A stretch of 64,000 nucleotides of DNA, taken from the NCBI GenBank assembly GCA_035236585.1, contig CP141136.1:55383136-55447135 (forward strand), read 5' to 3'. The notes beneath the pieces were generated by a model that was given only the letters and a program-made list of their open reading frames with translations, did not search any database and was not told the DNA's origin. Positions 24,361 to 34,348 of this stretch are shown in pieces. The DNA is from Warburgia ugandensis. Lineage: Eukaryota; Streptophyta; Magnoliopsida; Canellales; Canellaceae. Within the stretch, counting starts at the first letter, position 1. Each line of letters starts with the position of its first letter. The translations under genes were made by a program, and so were the position numbers.

Positions 24361-25196
24361 CTATCCTTAACTATTCATGGCTGACAGTCTTGTCTTTGGA
24401 CAATTTTTTTTAATAGTTTAGTCCTTAAACTATCTCGCTTTATTGCTGCTATTAGCCATTTAATGTCAGTTTTGGGACACATTTCTTATTATTCTAATAT
24501 ATTTTTAACTTTTTTAAGTATTTTATTAAAAATTAAGAAAGAGAAGTTGACGCCTTTTCTTACTGCCAAATTTGCAACAGACAGATACTTTATGTTCTTC
24601 TTCTTTCTAGCTTGTTGGGATTTGTAGTAGAAGCAATTGGAATGGGGTAGTTTTCCTCTTCAATCATTCATCTTCTCCAAGTTCCAGACCTTGCAACCCA
24701 TCAATACAAAATCCCAAACCCTTATTACCAACTCCCACCCCTGAAACCTCATCATCCATCGGTAATATGGGGTATATTGCATCTGGAGTTTTTGCTTGAT
24801 TATGGGAAGATGAAGAAGAACCGAACCCTCTCTCTCCCTTTTGGATATTGGTCGGCAAGAAAGGGCTCTCTTTTCTTAAAATTATAAAAAAAATGTTAAA
24901 AAACATAAAAAGGTTAATAAATCTAAAAATATCAAAATAATGAGTAAGGCCCAAAACTGACATCTGTTGACGCAAGGACTTACTGTAAAAACAAAGCGAG
25001 ATGATTCAGAAACTAATTTGCTAAAATAATTGTTCAGGGACAAAAGTGTCGCCTACAAATAGTTGAGGGTGCAAAGTCTACTTTTCCTTATTAGTTTAAT
25101 TATGCACTGGAGACTTTCGCGTGGGCTTGCGTCCAACTTCTTACGAGCGATGTAGGCCTTTTATATTAGACTGATTATATAACATTTAAGAATGAA
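24361..25196. other. Intergenic, nothing firm
   Basis: AT-rich; the open frame 24664-24975 minus has no recognised domain. Confidence 0.45.
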
Positions 25197-25340
25197 CGGC
25201 AGTCTTAGCACAATGGTAAAGTTGTTGTCATATGATCTTGATGACATGGGTTCAAGGCATGAAAACAGCTTTTTGCAAAAATGCAAGGTAAGACTACCTA
25301 CTATAGATCCGTTTCTTTCTTGAGGCCGCCCCTTTTTATA
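25197..25340 (+). mobile_element. Au-type SINE, copy 6
   Basis: A-box agtcttagcacaatggt, B-box tgggttcaaggc, then gaaaacagctttttgcaaaaa. The final 3' part is lost after gaggccgccccttttt. Confidence 0.75.
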
Positions 25341-25864
25341 CAATATTGTAGAATCATCGGGATAGTATACTGGTTATACAAATATTTCAGAATGATCAGG
25401 AAGGCCGCTCTAACGTTTGGCATTTGCTTGATCACCTTCAAAGGCCTCAACAACCACCCACATCAAGAAATCGTCAATTAGATGTAAAAACTAGCTCTCC
25501 AAAAATAATAATGAAGTTTCATGGTAACTAATAAAATACCAAACATGTATAATGTGATTTGTGTTGACTCTGGACACTATGATAGAAAGTAGCCGACAAA
25601 TGTTTAATACAGTTAATCACAGATAACTAGGTATCTCTCTTGTAGTAAATTTGATCTCAGTTCAAATTGCTATATTTTCTTTTGCCGAGGATTATAATTA
25701 GGAAGTGTTCCTAAGAGTATGTGAATAATTTATTTTGTAATTTTTTGCTTGTACTAAAAAAAAAAAAGATAAAAAAATAGGCCTGCATGAAATTTGTAAA
25801 AAACCCAGTAATAATACTCTAGACCGTAAACAAATAGCCATGCCAGGCATCCTATTTACAGTGG

Positions 25865-26090
25865 GATATGCATGGTTTCTGGAAGATCTAAACCATTTAT
25901 GTTGTAGGCTCCGAAATCACTATGATTCGATGATCTTAATCTATTTTTTATTAAGTTAGAAATCGTGACCACTGATTCTTAAACCTAAAAACGTAATGCT
26001 TAGAATCATCCAACTCGGGTGACCTTTTTGGTGTATCCTATATAATGGAAGACCACCAAGTAGAACAATTAAATTTCTTTTTAAAAAACA
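25865..26090 (+). repeat. Dispersed repeat (agatctaagc family), copy 3, partial
   Basis: Contains tctggaagatctaaaccattt and gatgatcttaatctatttttt as in the other copies, but lacks the right half. Confidence 0.4.
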
Positions 26091-26164
26091 AAAAATGGAC
26101 TTAGTTATTGTTTCTCCTTTTGTTTTTCGTCTCTAAGACCCTTTTATTGTCTTTGTGCGCAAGA

Positions 26165-26251
26165 TCTTAAGGATGCATAAAAAAGGCAGCCTCAGTGCAC
26201 AAAGCTCCCACATATGCAGAGTGTGAAGAAGGGGGGTCTTAAGGATGCATA
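26165..26251 (-). mobile_element. Severely truncated Au SINE (57 bp) with perfect 15-bp TSD, copy 7
   Basis: The sequence tcttaaggatgcata occurs at 26165-26179 and again at 26237-26251. Between them are an A-run and the last ~50 bases of the SINE in reverse (ggcagcctcagtgcacaaag, ctccc, gcagagtgtgaagaa). This is a retrotransposition product that retained only the 3' end. Confidence 0.85.
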
Positions 26252-26913
26252 TGCGGCAAAAATGTGACATAGTATATGCTAGGTGTTGGTGGTCCAAACA
26301 TTCGTATTCCAACTAGTTCCTATCTTAGATACACCATCATACAAACTGTTTTCCATTTGATGATCCAAACTAACCAGAACTCCGATGCAGTGCAAAGTGA
26401 ATGGCTTAGAACGTTCCACAACAACGGCACTGAGATATGAATGTTCAAAGTGCTACGATTGTCAAAACTGGAGATTTTGTGCATGACTGAACTAAGACTG
26501 GTTGTAGAAGATCGCATGTACAAACTTATTCAAGAACAAAGGGCCTGAAGTTTAGGCTAGTTTCCGATGCTTGAATAATTTCTTCCATGTTTGAGTGCTG
26601 CCAATTCAAAGGATAATATCAGTATCCACAGAAAACCTTATCAACGATTTGTGTTCCCTTAGCTGCTAACGAAAATGGCCTCACCCATACGGTACATACC
26701 ATTAGCCTATATATTCACATATATTAGGTTCCACTTCAGCCAAGGTCGCCCTCTCCCGGTAAGGAAGAGAGTAAAAAGGTGGTGCCATCAGTCTCAACCA
26801 GTTTTGCAAGGCATTGGAACCAGGCCAGCTCAGTGAATCACTGGTCTAGTTTCTACCCTTCGTTTTGCCAACAAAGAAGTCATCCTTGACTATTTATCAT
26901 TCCTTCCCTGTCT

Positions 26914-27062
26914 CGTAGTCGTGAGACTTTGAGGTCATGGGTTCAAGGCATGGAAACAGCCTCTTGCAAACATACAAGGTAAGACTGCTATTATTAATCC
27001 TTGTAGTCCTCCATTTCCCCGGACTGCACATGTGCAGGAGCTTTGTGCACCGGGATTGCCTT
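26914..27062 (+). mobile_element. Au-type SINE, copy 8, 5'-truncated
   Basis: Starts inside the first third (gtcgtgagactttgaggtcat), has B-box gggttcaaggc, gaaacagcctcttgcaaac, and the end gcaggagctttgtgcaccggg. The A-box is missing. Confidence 0.85.
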
Positions 27063-27170
27063 CTTCTCTTTTCCTGCCTTGCCACCCTTTCTTTGCCATT
27101 CAAGGTACTATCCCTACTACTCAAAGGCTTCCCATTAACAAGTCAAAGGAATCAAATTCAACGTGGATTG

Positions 27171-27377
27171 CCATCCAAAAGGGCAGGGCAGCCCCGGTGC
27201 ATGAAGCTCCCACCTATGCAGAGTCCGGGGAAGGGTGGACCACAAGGGCGTAAAGTATACGCCCTTACCTTCCATTTTGCAAGAGGCTGTTTCCACCCCT
27301 TGAACCCTGACCTCAAGGTCACATGATGACAACTTTTACCATTGCACCAAGGCTCCCCTTCTATTACCATCCAAAAG
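27171..27377 (-). mobile_element. Au-type SINE, copy 9, full length with 11-bp TSD
   Basis: Perfect flanks ccatccaaaag at 27171-27181 and 27367-27377. Inside, reverse sense, are an A-box (agccttggtgcaatggt), a B-box region (tcagggttcaagg), and the end ggtgcatgaagctcccacc with ggggcagccctg on the other strand. This is the best-preserved copy in the window. Confidence 0.93.
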
Positions 27378-27744
27378 ATAGAAAAAAATCCACGGGAGAA
27401 TGAGCAAATGATCCGATGACTATATCTTACAGCAAAAGAGTGCCGATGCCTAGCAGAAGTAATTAAATAACACTTTGTTCGTATAGGACGTGATAAAATT
27501 GTACGATATTCGACTTATTTCCTTCGTCCATGTTTTTTTATATCTTCTCTCATATAATGCATGCGAACGCTTTAGACTACAAGCACAATGTTGATATCAA
27601 AGAATGTCTCTTATATAAAGACAATGGCTCAAAATTTTCTTGTGTCACCAACTACTCCACCATGCTAATTCAAATTCATTCTAGTTTTTGAGTTTGTTGA
27701 ACTATGCAACGCATATATATATAGAGTCCCTGTAGAGTCAAGAG

Positions 27745-28085
27745 TACACACTACCTTTTTAGCTCTTTTGTTTGGAAGATCTAAGCTGTTGATTTTCTTT
27801 GCAGTTCAAAAATTACATAATCTGCTAGAAATCAACGACTTCGACTGATCTAATCACTTGCTTTCTTGGTTTGAATTTTTTTCTTTTTCTTTTTTAAGAA
27901 AACATTTGCCAAAACATCAAATAACCATTAAATCTCATATTTAGATTATCTAAGCCATTCTAAGCATGGTGAATGACTTGAATCTACAAAAGATTATCAG
28001 TACCACATAAAAAAAAAGTAGGCACATAACTCCTTCCACGCTTTTGAGAGGGAACTCCTTTGAGTCTTGTAAGTGTATGATCTGG
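27745..28085 (+). repeat. Dispersed repeat (agatctaagc family), copy 4
   Basis: Contains ttggaagatctaagctgttg, agaaatcaacgacttcgactgatct, attctaagcatggtgaatgac and atctacaaaagattatcagtacc in the same order as copies 1 and 2. Confidence 0.5.
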
Positions 28086-30071
28086 TCTAAGCTAGAGTTT
28101 TCAAGGAGTAATTTTGAAGCTAAAGTGAAAATTACTACATTAAGATTGCCAAGGCATTTTTCTTGATAAAATATAGTATAAATTATGGGTTTTGGTATTT
28201 TCTAGGTGGATTTGCTATGGCAAAAACCCTTTCATCGTTAAGTCAATTCTTTAACTTTCATAATTTATACCTTATGGAGCCCCCCTAAGAATACATTCTC
28301 TAGAGGAGGTGTACATGACATTCTTTTCATGCTTAGTAAAATTATTTTTCTAGATCTCAATCATTTGTCATGTTAGAATGACAAAACAAAATGCATTAAT
28401 TTCTCATTTATCATCTATTTTTGTATTGTGAACATAATAAATACCTTAGACTTATAAGACAGTTTTACTGTGCATGAAAAATGTGGTGTGTACACCTTCC
28501 TCTACTCTAAAGCATGTATTCTTAGTGGGACTGGTAACTTACGAAGTATGGAAAGAAAAAACAAAAGTTCAACTAGACAACAAATTGAATCTTAGCAGTA
28601 GCAAAACCGTTCATGGAAATAGAAAAACCCATAAAATTTTAATGAAGATGTCTGTCACGGTCTAAATCTCACTAGAGTGTGGCACTTGTACAACTCCAGA
28701 TTTTTACAAGACATTATGTACTCTTGCAGGTGCACTATAAACATGGGCCTTCTAAAGCTAAACCATGCACCGCATTAACTATAAAATGGGCCTAAGCGCC
28801 AAGTCCTGATACAAAAACGGGCTGTCTACTGAGCATAAATGCCTTGATTCAAGGAAAGTTTATTCCATGACAGGTTGTATAGTTTTGCAGGTGTGAATCA
28901 AGAAAACAATTTAAATGCAACAGAAGAACATGCATGGACCAGACATTTAGTGATCCAGCCACTCATCCGTTGGGCTACATCTTTGGTTTGTCCAGCACCA
29001 AAGTCCTCTTCTAATTATTGGGCTTAGAGGAAGATGTAGGTCACAGTTTTGAGGCTGCTTAAGTTGTGTGTGTATGTCTAACTCACATTCAGATGATCTC
29101 AACTGTTCATCTGATTGCTATGGCTTAAGATATCTTATTAGCAAAAAACTTCTGACGTTTGGGAGATTCTAGCAACCTCAAAACTGTGTTTTCGTTTGTT
29201 GAATTTGTACCTTTGTTTATGTGAGTTTTTAAATCATCATTAACTTTTAAGATGCTAGAATCATTCGATCTGCATGCCTTTTGAGCTAGCTACACATCTA
29301 AAGCCCTACAATCATAGAAGGGGTGGAATCTTCCCAATATGGGCTTCTTCTTTTTTGTGCTACGTGACCAAGCACTTTGGTTTAGCAGTCCTCTTATATC
29401 CTCTTTTTTTTTTTTTTTTTAATCATACTGCTCTAATACCTTAGTCACATGAACAGTTAATATCATTCAATCGACCGAGAACTATAAGATGAATGATTTT
29501 GGAACACCGATAGCTACTTGTACTGTGACCGAATATAATACATGGGCACCATGGAATTTCTCCATCGGTGAACTCCTGAAATATGTTTTAAAAGGTAGAA
29601 CTCTAATTGGAACAAATATACCCTGCAAAAGTAAAAGGGTAGAAACAGAATGAGAAACTTATAGACAAATATTTTAACCACAATGATGCATGCATGTAGG
29701 GTAAAAGATCAGGAAAAGGACTTCCAACAAGCGTATAAACTGGAGAAGCACAATGAGAGGCCAACATGCCACAAATCATTTCGAATCAATAACCGCGTGA
29801 AGCAGACTAGTACGGGAGCAACGTGCACCAGCGGAAAATATGTCACCATGAAAATGACAATACCATGGGTTGTGCATCCAACGAACCATATTTTCAAAAT
29901 TTTCAATACCACGCGTAAAGTGGGCCATTTAGAGAATCTCGATCCCATGGGCCATCACCTTTCCATTGACAGGTGATGGAAACTTTTATCCAATGTAAAT
30001 CCCCCAAAAGTAACGAGTTTCTGATCACACAGCATCAGTAGCGCCGCTCACATTCGTCTCTCCCTTTGTAG
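28086..30071. other. Intergenic, nothing firm
   Basis: Small dyad: gtataaattatg near 28179 and cataatttata near 28259. A poly-T run lies near 29405-29420. The open frame 29683-29976 shows no recognised domain. Confidence 0.45.
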
Positions 30072-30096
30072 GAGAGAGAGAGAGAGAGAGAGAGAG
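30072..30096. repeat. (GA)n microsatellite
   Basis: About 12 GA repeats. Confidence 0.9.
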
Positions 30097-30244
30097 CCAT
30101 CGAAGTTCTACTTTTATTTGTCGGAGGTCAACAAAGTAGATCTTACAATGATTTTTCTTGTCTTATGTTCGGTTGCGTCTTTTTTAGGGGGACTATTACA
30201 TAAATTTTTAAATAAGTCAATAGTAAGGGGCTGTTGGACACATA

Positions 30245-30417
30245 AAAGGGCATCCTCAATGTGCAAAGCTTCCGCGAATGCAGAGTCTAACGAAAGGGCA
30301 AACCACAAGAATCAATAGTATGCATTCTTATTTTGCATTTTGCAAAAGATTTTTTTAACACCTTGAACCCATGATCTCAAGGTCACACAACGACACTTTA
30401 CTTTTGCGTCAAAGATG
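30245..30417 (-). mobile_element. Au-type SINE, copy 10
   Basis: Reverse sense shows a degraded A-box, gtgaccttgagatcatgggttc (B-box) and the 3' end (catcctcaatgtgcaaagctt on plus). About full length but diverged. Confidence 0.8.
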
Positions 30418-31099
30418 CTGATTTGGCGACTTGGTTGCTCAACTGTAACAAACACCTTTTGGGGCCATATATAGTACATCAGAATGACCAAATCCTTCCC
30501 ATTGACACTGAATGCATGCTGATGGAATAACCATTTGGGATGAGGCCAAAGCATGTGAGTTAGCACTTAGTTGAAAATAAGTTAATTGGTTTGGATCCAC
30601 AGATTCTCTCACCTAAGTGGAGATTGTGTTTTTCTGCAAAGTGGGGCAAAAAGTGCTATTAAAAACTAAACTTGTAAATTGAATTATTATATCTTGATAT
30701 TTCAAATGAGTATTACATACTGGTATAGATAAATATTACAAGTTTGACTTTTCATTCTAGATTTGATAATCATGGATTGACTATTGACTAATCACCAAAT
30801 TTTGCCAACGAATGTTGACTTGTTGTCCTAATAATTACAGCATGATTTTTAACACTCCCTCTCAAGCTAAAAATGCGAAAATAATTTGCAGTTCAAGTTT
30901 GTTAATTGAAAAGCTGTAATGTGGTATTGGGTAACACAATTGTCCTATCTTCTATGTGCTTTCTGTGACTGTATTGGCCAAGTACTCATCTCTGTAGCTA
31001 TTTTGGCCACATATTGATCTCTAAGCCTGCTTTGGACACGAAATTAAAAATATTCCTACTTGGGCATGTGATTGAAAGTGCACCTGCATAGGGTGCAAA

Positions 31100-31450
31100 A
31101 TTGTGACGCTTGGGCCGTCTTGACTATAGTGCTTGGGCTGAAATTGTGACAGGACGCTTGGGACGACTTTATTACGCCGCACTGGGGCCAGTTTTGTTAT
31201 GCGGCGATTGGGCTGACTTTAAGATGCGGCACTTGGGCCATCTTGGGATGTGGTGCTTCGACCATCTTTGGTGTGGTGCTTCAGTAGTCTTGAAGATGCG
31301 GCATTGGGACCATCTCGGGATGCGATGCTTCAGCCATCTTGGAGGTGTGATGCTTAGGCCATCTCGAGATGCGACTCTTTGGCCGTCTTTGAGGTGTGGC
31401 ACTTGAGCCGTCTTTGAGGTACAGTGCTTGGGGCAGCTTTGACTGTACTT
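31100..31450. repeat. ~25-bp minisatellite (gcttgggccatctt...)
   Basis: About 14 degenerate units of the form (g/c)(a/c)ttgggcc(a/g)tctt(t/g)(g)a(g)gatg(c/t)gg, spaced 23-26 bases. Near 31455 and 31583 follow two copies of ccccctcaagttgtagaatga. Confidence 0.85.
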
Positions 31451-31821
31451 CAATTCCCCCCTCAAGTTGTAGAATGAATATTTATCATTCACAACTTGTG
31501 ATGATGCTGAGAAGCCTGGACCATCTTGATCGTGACACTCAAGCCGACTTGATTCTTTTGGGGTTGAGATACTGCAATTCTCCCCCTCAAGTTGTAGAAT
31601 GAATATTTATCATTCTCAACTTATGTAATTATGATGTTGCAATGCTTGAGCTGTCTTTGTTGTGGTTGCATTTGCTATCTTTGTTGGGGTGCTTAGTCGA
31701 GTGACACTCCTTGTTCCAAATAAATGTTTGTTGTAATGTATACTATTGATAATGGTCCACCTACTGTTCACTAGATCAAAGAACTATTCATCAAGTCGAT
31801 ACTATTCATAGGGTCAATATT

Positions 31822-31935
31822 GTTGTGACTCGTACTATACCAACTCAAACTGTTATGACTCACATTGTACCAACTCAAACTGTTGTGACTTGTACTATAC
31901 CAACTCGAACTATTACGACTTGTACTACAGTGAAT
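31822..31935. repeat. 30-bp minisatellite
   Basis: Units begin at 31822, 31852, 31882 and 31912 (gttgtgact..., gttatgact..., gttgtgact..., attacgact...), each with gta(c)taccaactc(a/g)aact in the complete ones. Period exactly 30. Confidence 0.9.
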
Positions 31936-32441
31936 TAGTAGTGACTTGTACTTTTACTATAGCAATTTGTTATCATGACGTCGATATTGTTCACTGATAT
32001 CATGATGACTGCTTTTGATAATTATTTTTTTTTCGAAGCTAATTATTGCTGTCTCCATTTACATTTGACATTTTTATTTTTATTTTAAGACATTGAATTT
32101 GAGGGTTGTGCATTTGGAGGTGGCAAAGAGGTGTGGCCAGAGTGTTCTTACTCTACAATTGAAGGGTACAATGCAAAGGTCATGAGCAATGAGCATGGAA
32201 ATGACATTCGTCTACTCCCTCCTCTTTCTATCCATGAGATGTGCGTAAGTAACACTATTGAATCCTCCAATGAAGAGAGAATTATATACATTATGGTCTT
32301 CGACATCTTTAGAGATTGATGAATCCATTGAGATCTCCATCGACTGGTTATTAGTAGGCTTGGCAATTCATGTTGATGGGTCGTGTTCGTGTTGTGTCGA
32401 GACTGGCCCATTATAGTATATGGGTTGACATGAACACAACC

Positions 32442-32496
32442 CATTTAATAATTGTGTCAAGAACCTATGACTTGAACATGACACAATTATTAAATG
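32442..32496. repeat. 18-bp perfect inverted repeat
   Basis: Arms 32442-32459 (catttaataattgtgtca) and 32479-32496 are exact complements with a 19-base spacer. They lie near the left end of the hAT-type element. Confidence 0.9.
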
Positions 32497-32599
32497 AGCC
32501 AACACAACACGACTCTTGTAACACAATTAAATGAATGTAAAATAACTAATATAGGATAGTTTTTCATATAAGAATATAAGCAATTGGTTTTTCAAAATT

Positions 32600-32930
32600 C
32601 GTAAAAATATATGATGGTTTTTGAAAACCCGTCCTATATTCCTATAAAAGTATAGGATGGTTTTTGAAAACTTGCCCTATATTGAAGGTTTTTAAAAAGT
32701 CATAATAATATAGGATCGATTTTCAAAAACCGTCCCATATAGAGTATAGGAGTATAAGATGGTTTTTGAAAACCTGTTCAATATTGAAGGTTTTTCAAAA
32801 ATCATAAGAATATAGGACCAATTTTCAAAAACCGTCCTATATGATGGTTTTTGAAAACCCATCCTATATTGATGGTTTTTTAAAAACCGTAAAAATATAA
32901 GACAGTTTTTCAAAAACCATCTTATAAGAC
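32600..32930. repeat. Array of palindromes around ggtttttgaaaacc
   Basis: At least seven repeats of a palindrome of the type ataggacggtttttgaaaacc with complement arm, at about 32613, 32655, 32709, 32754, 32811, 32841 and 32896. Each could form a short hairpin, and neighbours can also pair with each other. It is internal to the hAT-type element. Confidence 0.88.
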
Positions 32931-34348
32931 TGGGTTAACAAGTTACAGGTCAGATGGGTCAACACAATAAGTTAACAGGTCATGTGTCACATAGGTCAAC
33001 ACGATGAGTCAACATTGATTTACCCGAACACAACACAATTTTTGGCATGTCATTTTTGGGTTGACCCGAAAATGACATGAACACGATAAGACTCGACCAT
33101 AACCCGCTAAATCTGTGTCGGGTTCGAGTCATGTTATCATGTTGTGTCATATTTTGCCACTCCTAATTATTAGGAGTTCTGGTAATACCGTAGAGATCGA
33201 TCTTGAGAAAAGAGGGTTCAACTTCATAAGTAAGGCATGAGGTTGGCTGATACCACTAGTGGCAAAAGTGGAAGAGATAGGGTAATTTTGAATTTTATTT
33301 ATTTATTTTAACCTTGAGATGTTGTAGATCTAGATCTAATATTGAAAAGGAATGAAGGTTTTGGATTGCAAAACATCGAATCATGAATTTCTGATAAGGG
33401 GTGGAAAGTGAAGGCCAGTTATATGATAAAAGGTTTGAGAGAGGATCTCAATGGGTATTGTTACTTCCACTAATCTATTGTTAATGGAGGTGGATCTATC
33501 TTTGATGGAGCTGCTACCGATGTAGTTGTTGTTGTCCCATTAACGATGCATCCAATGTAGCTTAAGTGAGTTTGTTGAGCCGGTGCTGAAACGACAATTG
33601 GTGTGGCAAAAATGGCAGCTGAGAAGGGAGTAGACAATGGCAGGCATAGCATATTCAATGTGCTACTTTTCTATCTAGATCTCCTCTTTAGAAACTAGAT
33701 TTATGGTGCCGATGGAAGATCGCTAGATCCAAGCACAACGAGCAGTGAGAGCTAGCCTAACAACGTAGATTAGGGCTAAAGAAGTGCAATTAGGATTAGG
33801 ATGACGTCAAAGTTGACAGTGGGTTTTTCATAGGTGGTGCCATAGTCTTGCCAGCTGTTTAGAGAAGTTTTGCCACAAGAGGCACCCAGTTGAAAGAGTG
33901 AAAAATAGAGAGGCATCTAGAGAGAAAAAGTGGAAAGAGACAGAGTTTGGAGAAGGTAGGAGGAGGAACTTCTACAAATTTGATCGATTTGATAATATCG
34001 TTGCAAGTGTTGTGTTTCTACTATGGGATAGCAGATCGATCCATCTGTGAGAAGGGATGGTATGCAACGATATGTTCTTCAAGACATCGTCACTAGATCT
34101 GTTCCACAGGGCAACAGATCTTCATGACTACTGAACTTGCACTGAGACCATGTTAAAAACTGAACTTATTGAATTGTTGTATCTTGATATTTCTCTGAGT
34201 ATTACATATAAGTATTTATAGATATTACAAGTTTGACTTTTCATTCCAGATTCGATAATCACAAATCAACTATTGATTAATCACCCAATTCAGCTAGTGA
34301 ATGTTGTCTTGTTGCCCTCATAATTACAGCGTGATTTCTAACAAGTGC

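Larger units (their letters stand above)
32347..33173. mobile_element. Non-autonomous hAT-type transposon with 8-bp TSD
   Basis: The element 32355-33165 (811 bp) begins TAGGCTTGGCAATTC and its complement end begins TAGGAGTGGCAAAAT, close to the TAGGGGTGGCAA ends common in plant hAT elements. It is flanked by gttattag (32347-32354) and attattag (33166-33173), 7 of 8 identical, the expected 8-bp duplication. Subterminal regions are rich in gtgtc/gggtc motifs. There is no transposase. It is nested inside the LTR element. Confidence 0.85.
30652..34348 (-). mobile_element. LTR retrotransposon without pol genes, with 5-bp TSD
   Basis: LTRs at 30657-30854 and 34151-34343 (198 and 193 bp, TGTTAAAA...TAACA; the left copy now starts TA) are bracketed by the perfect target duplication AGTGC (30652-30656 and 34344-34348). 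Orientation is minus: next to the right LTR lies gcactgagacca, whose complement TGGTCTCAGTGC resembles the initiator-tRNA-Met primer site, and next to the left LTR is a purine tract (complement gcttgagagggag). The 3.3-kb interior has no reverse transcriptase, integrase or RNase H. A minus frame at 33470-33658 could be a remnant of a gag N-terminus. The interior holds two minisatellites and a nested hAT-type element. LTR length and tRNA type suit Ty1/copia. Confidence 0.88.

Noticed and set aside
9301..27377. tRNA genes suggested by A- and B-box sequences
   Set aside because: The boxes belong to SINEs: no cloverleaf, a shared ~150-bp tail, and target duplications at several copies.
31100..31935. 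CRISPR-like regular repeats
   Set aside because: Plant DNA; units are contiguous degenerate minisatellites without unique spacers.
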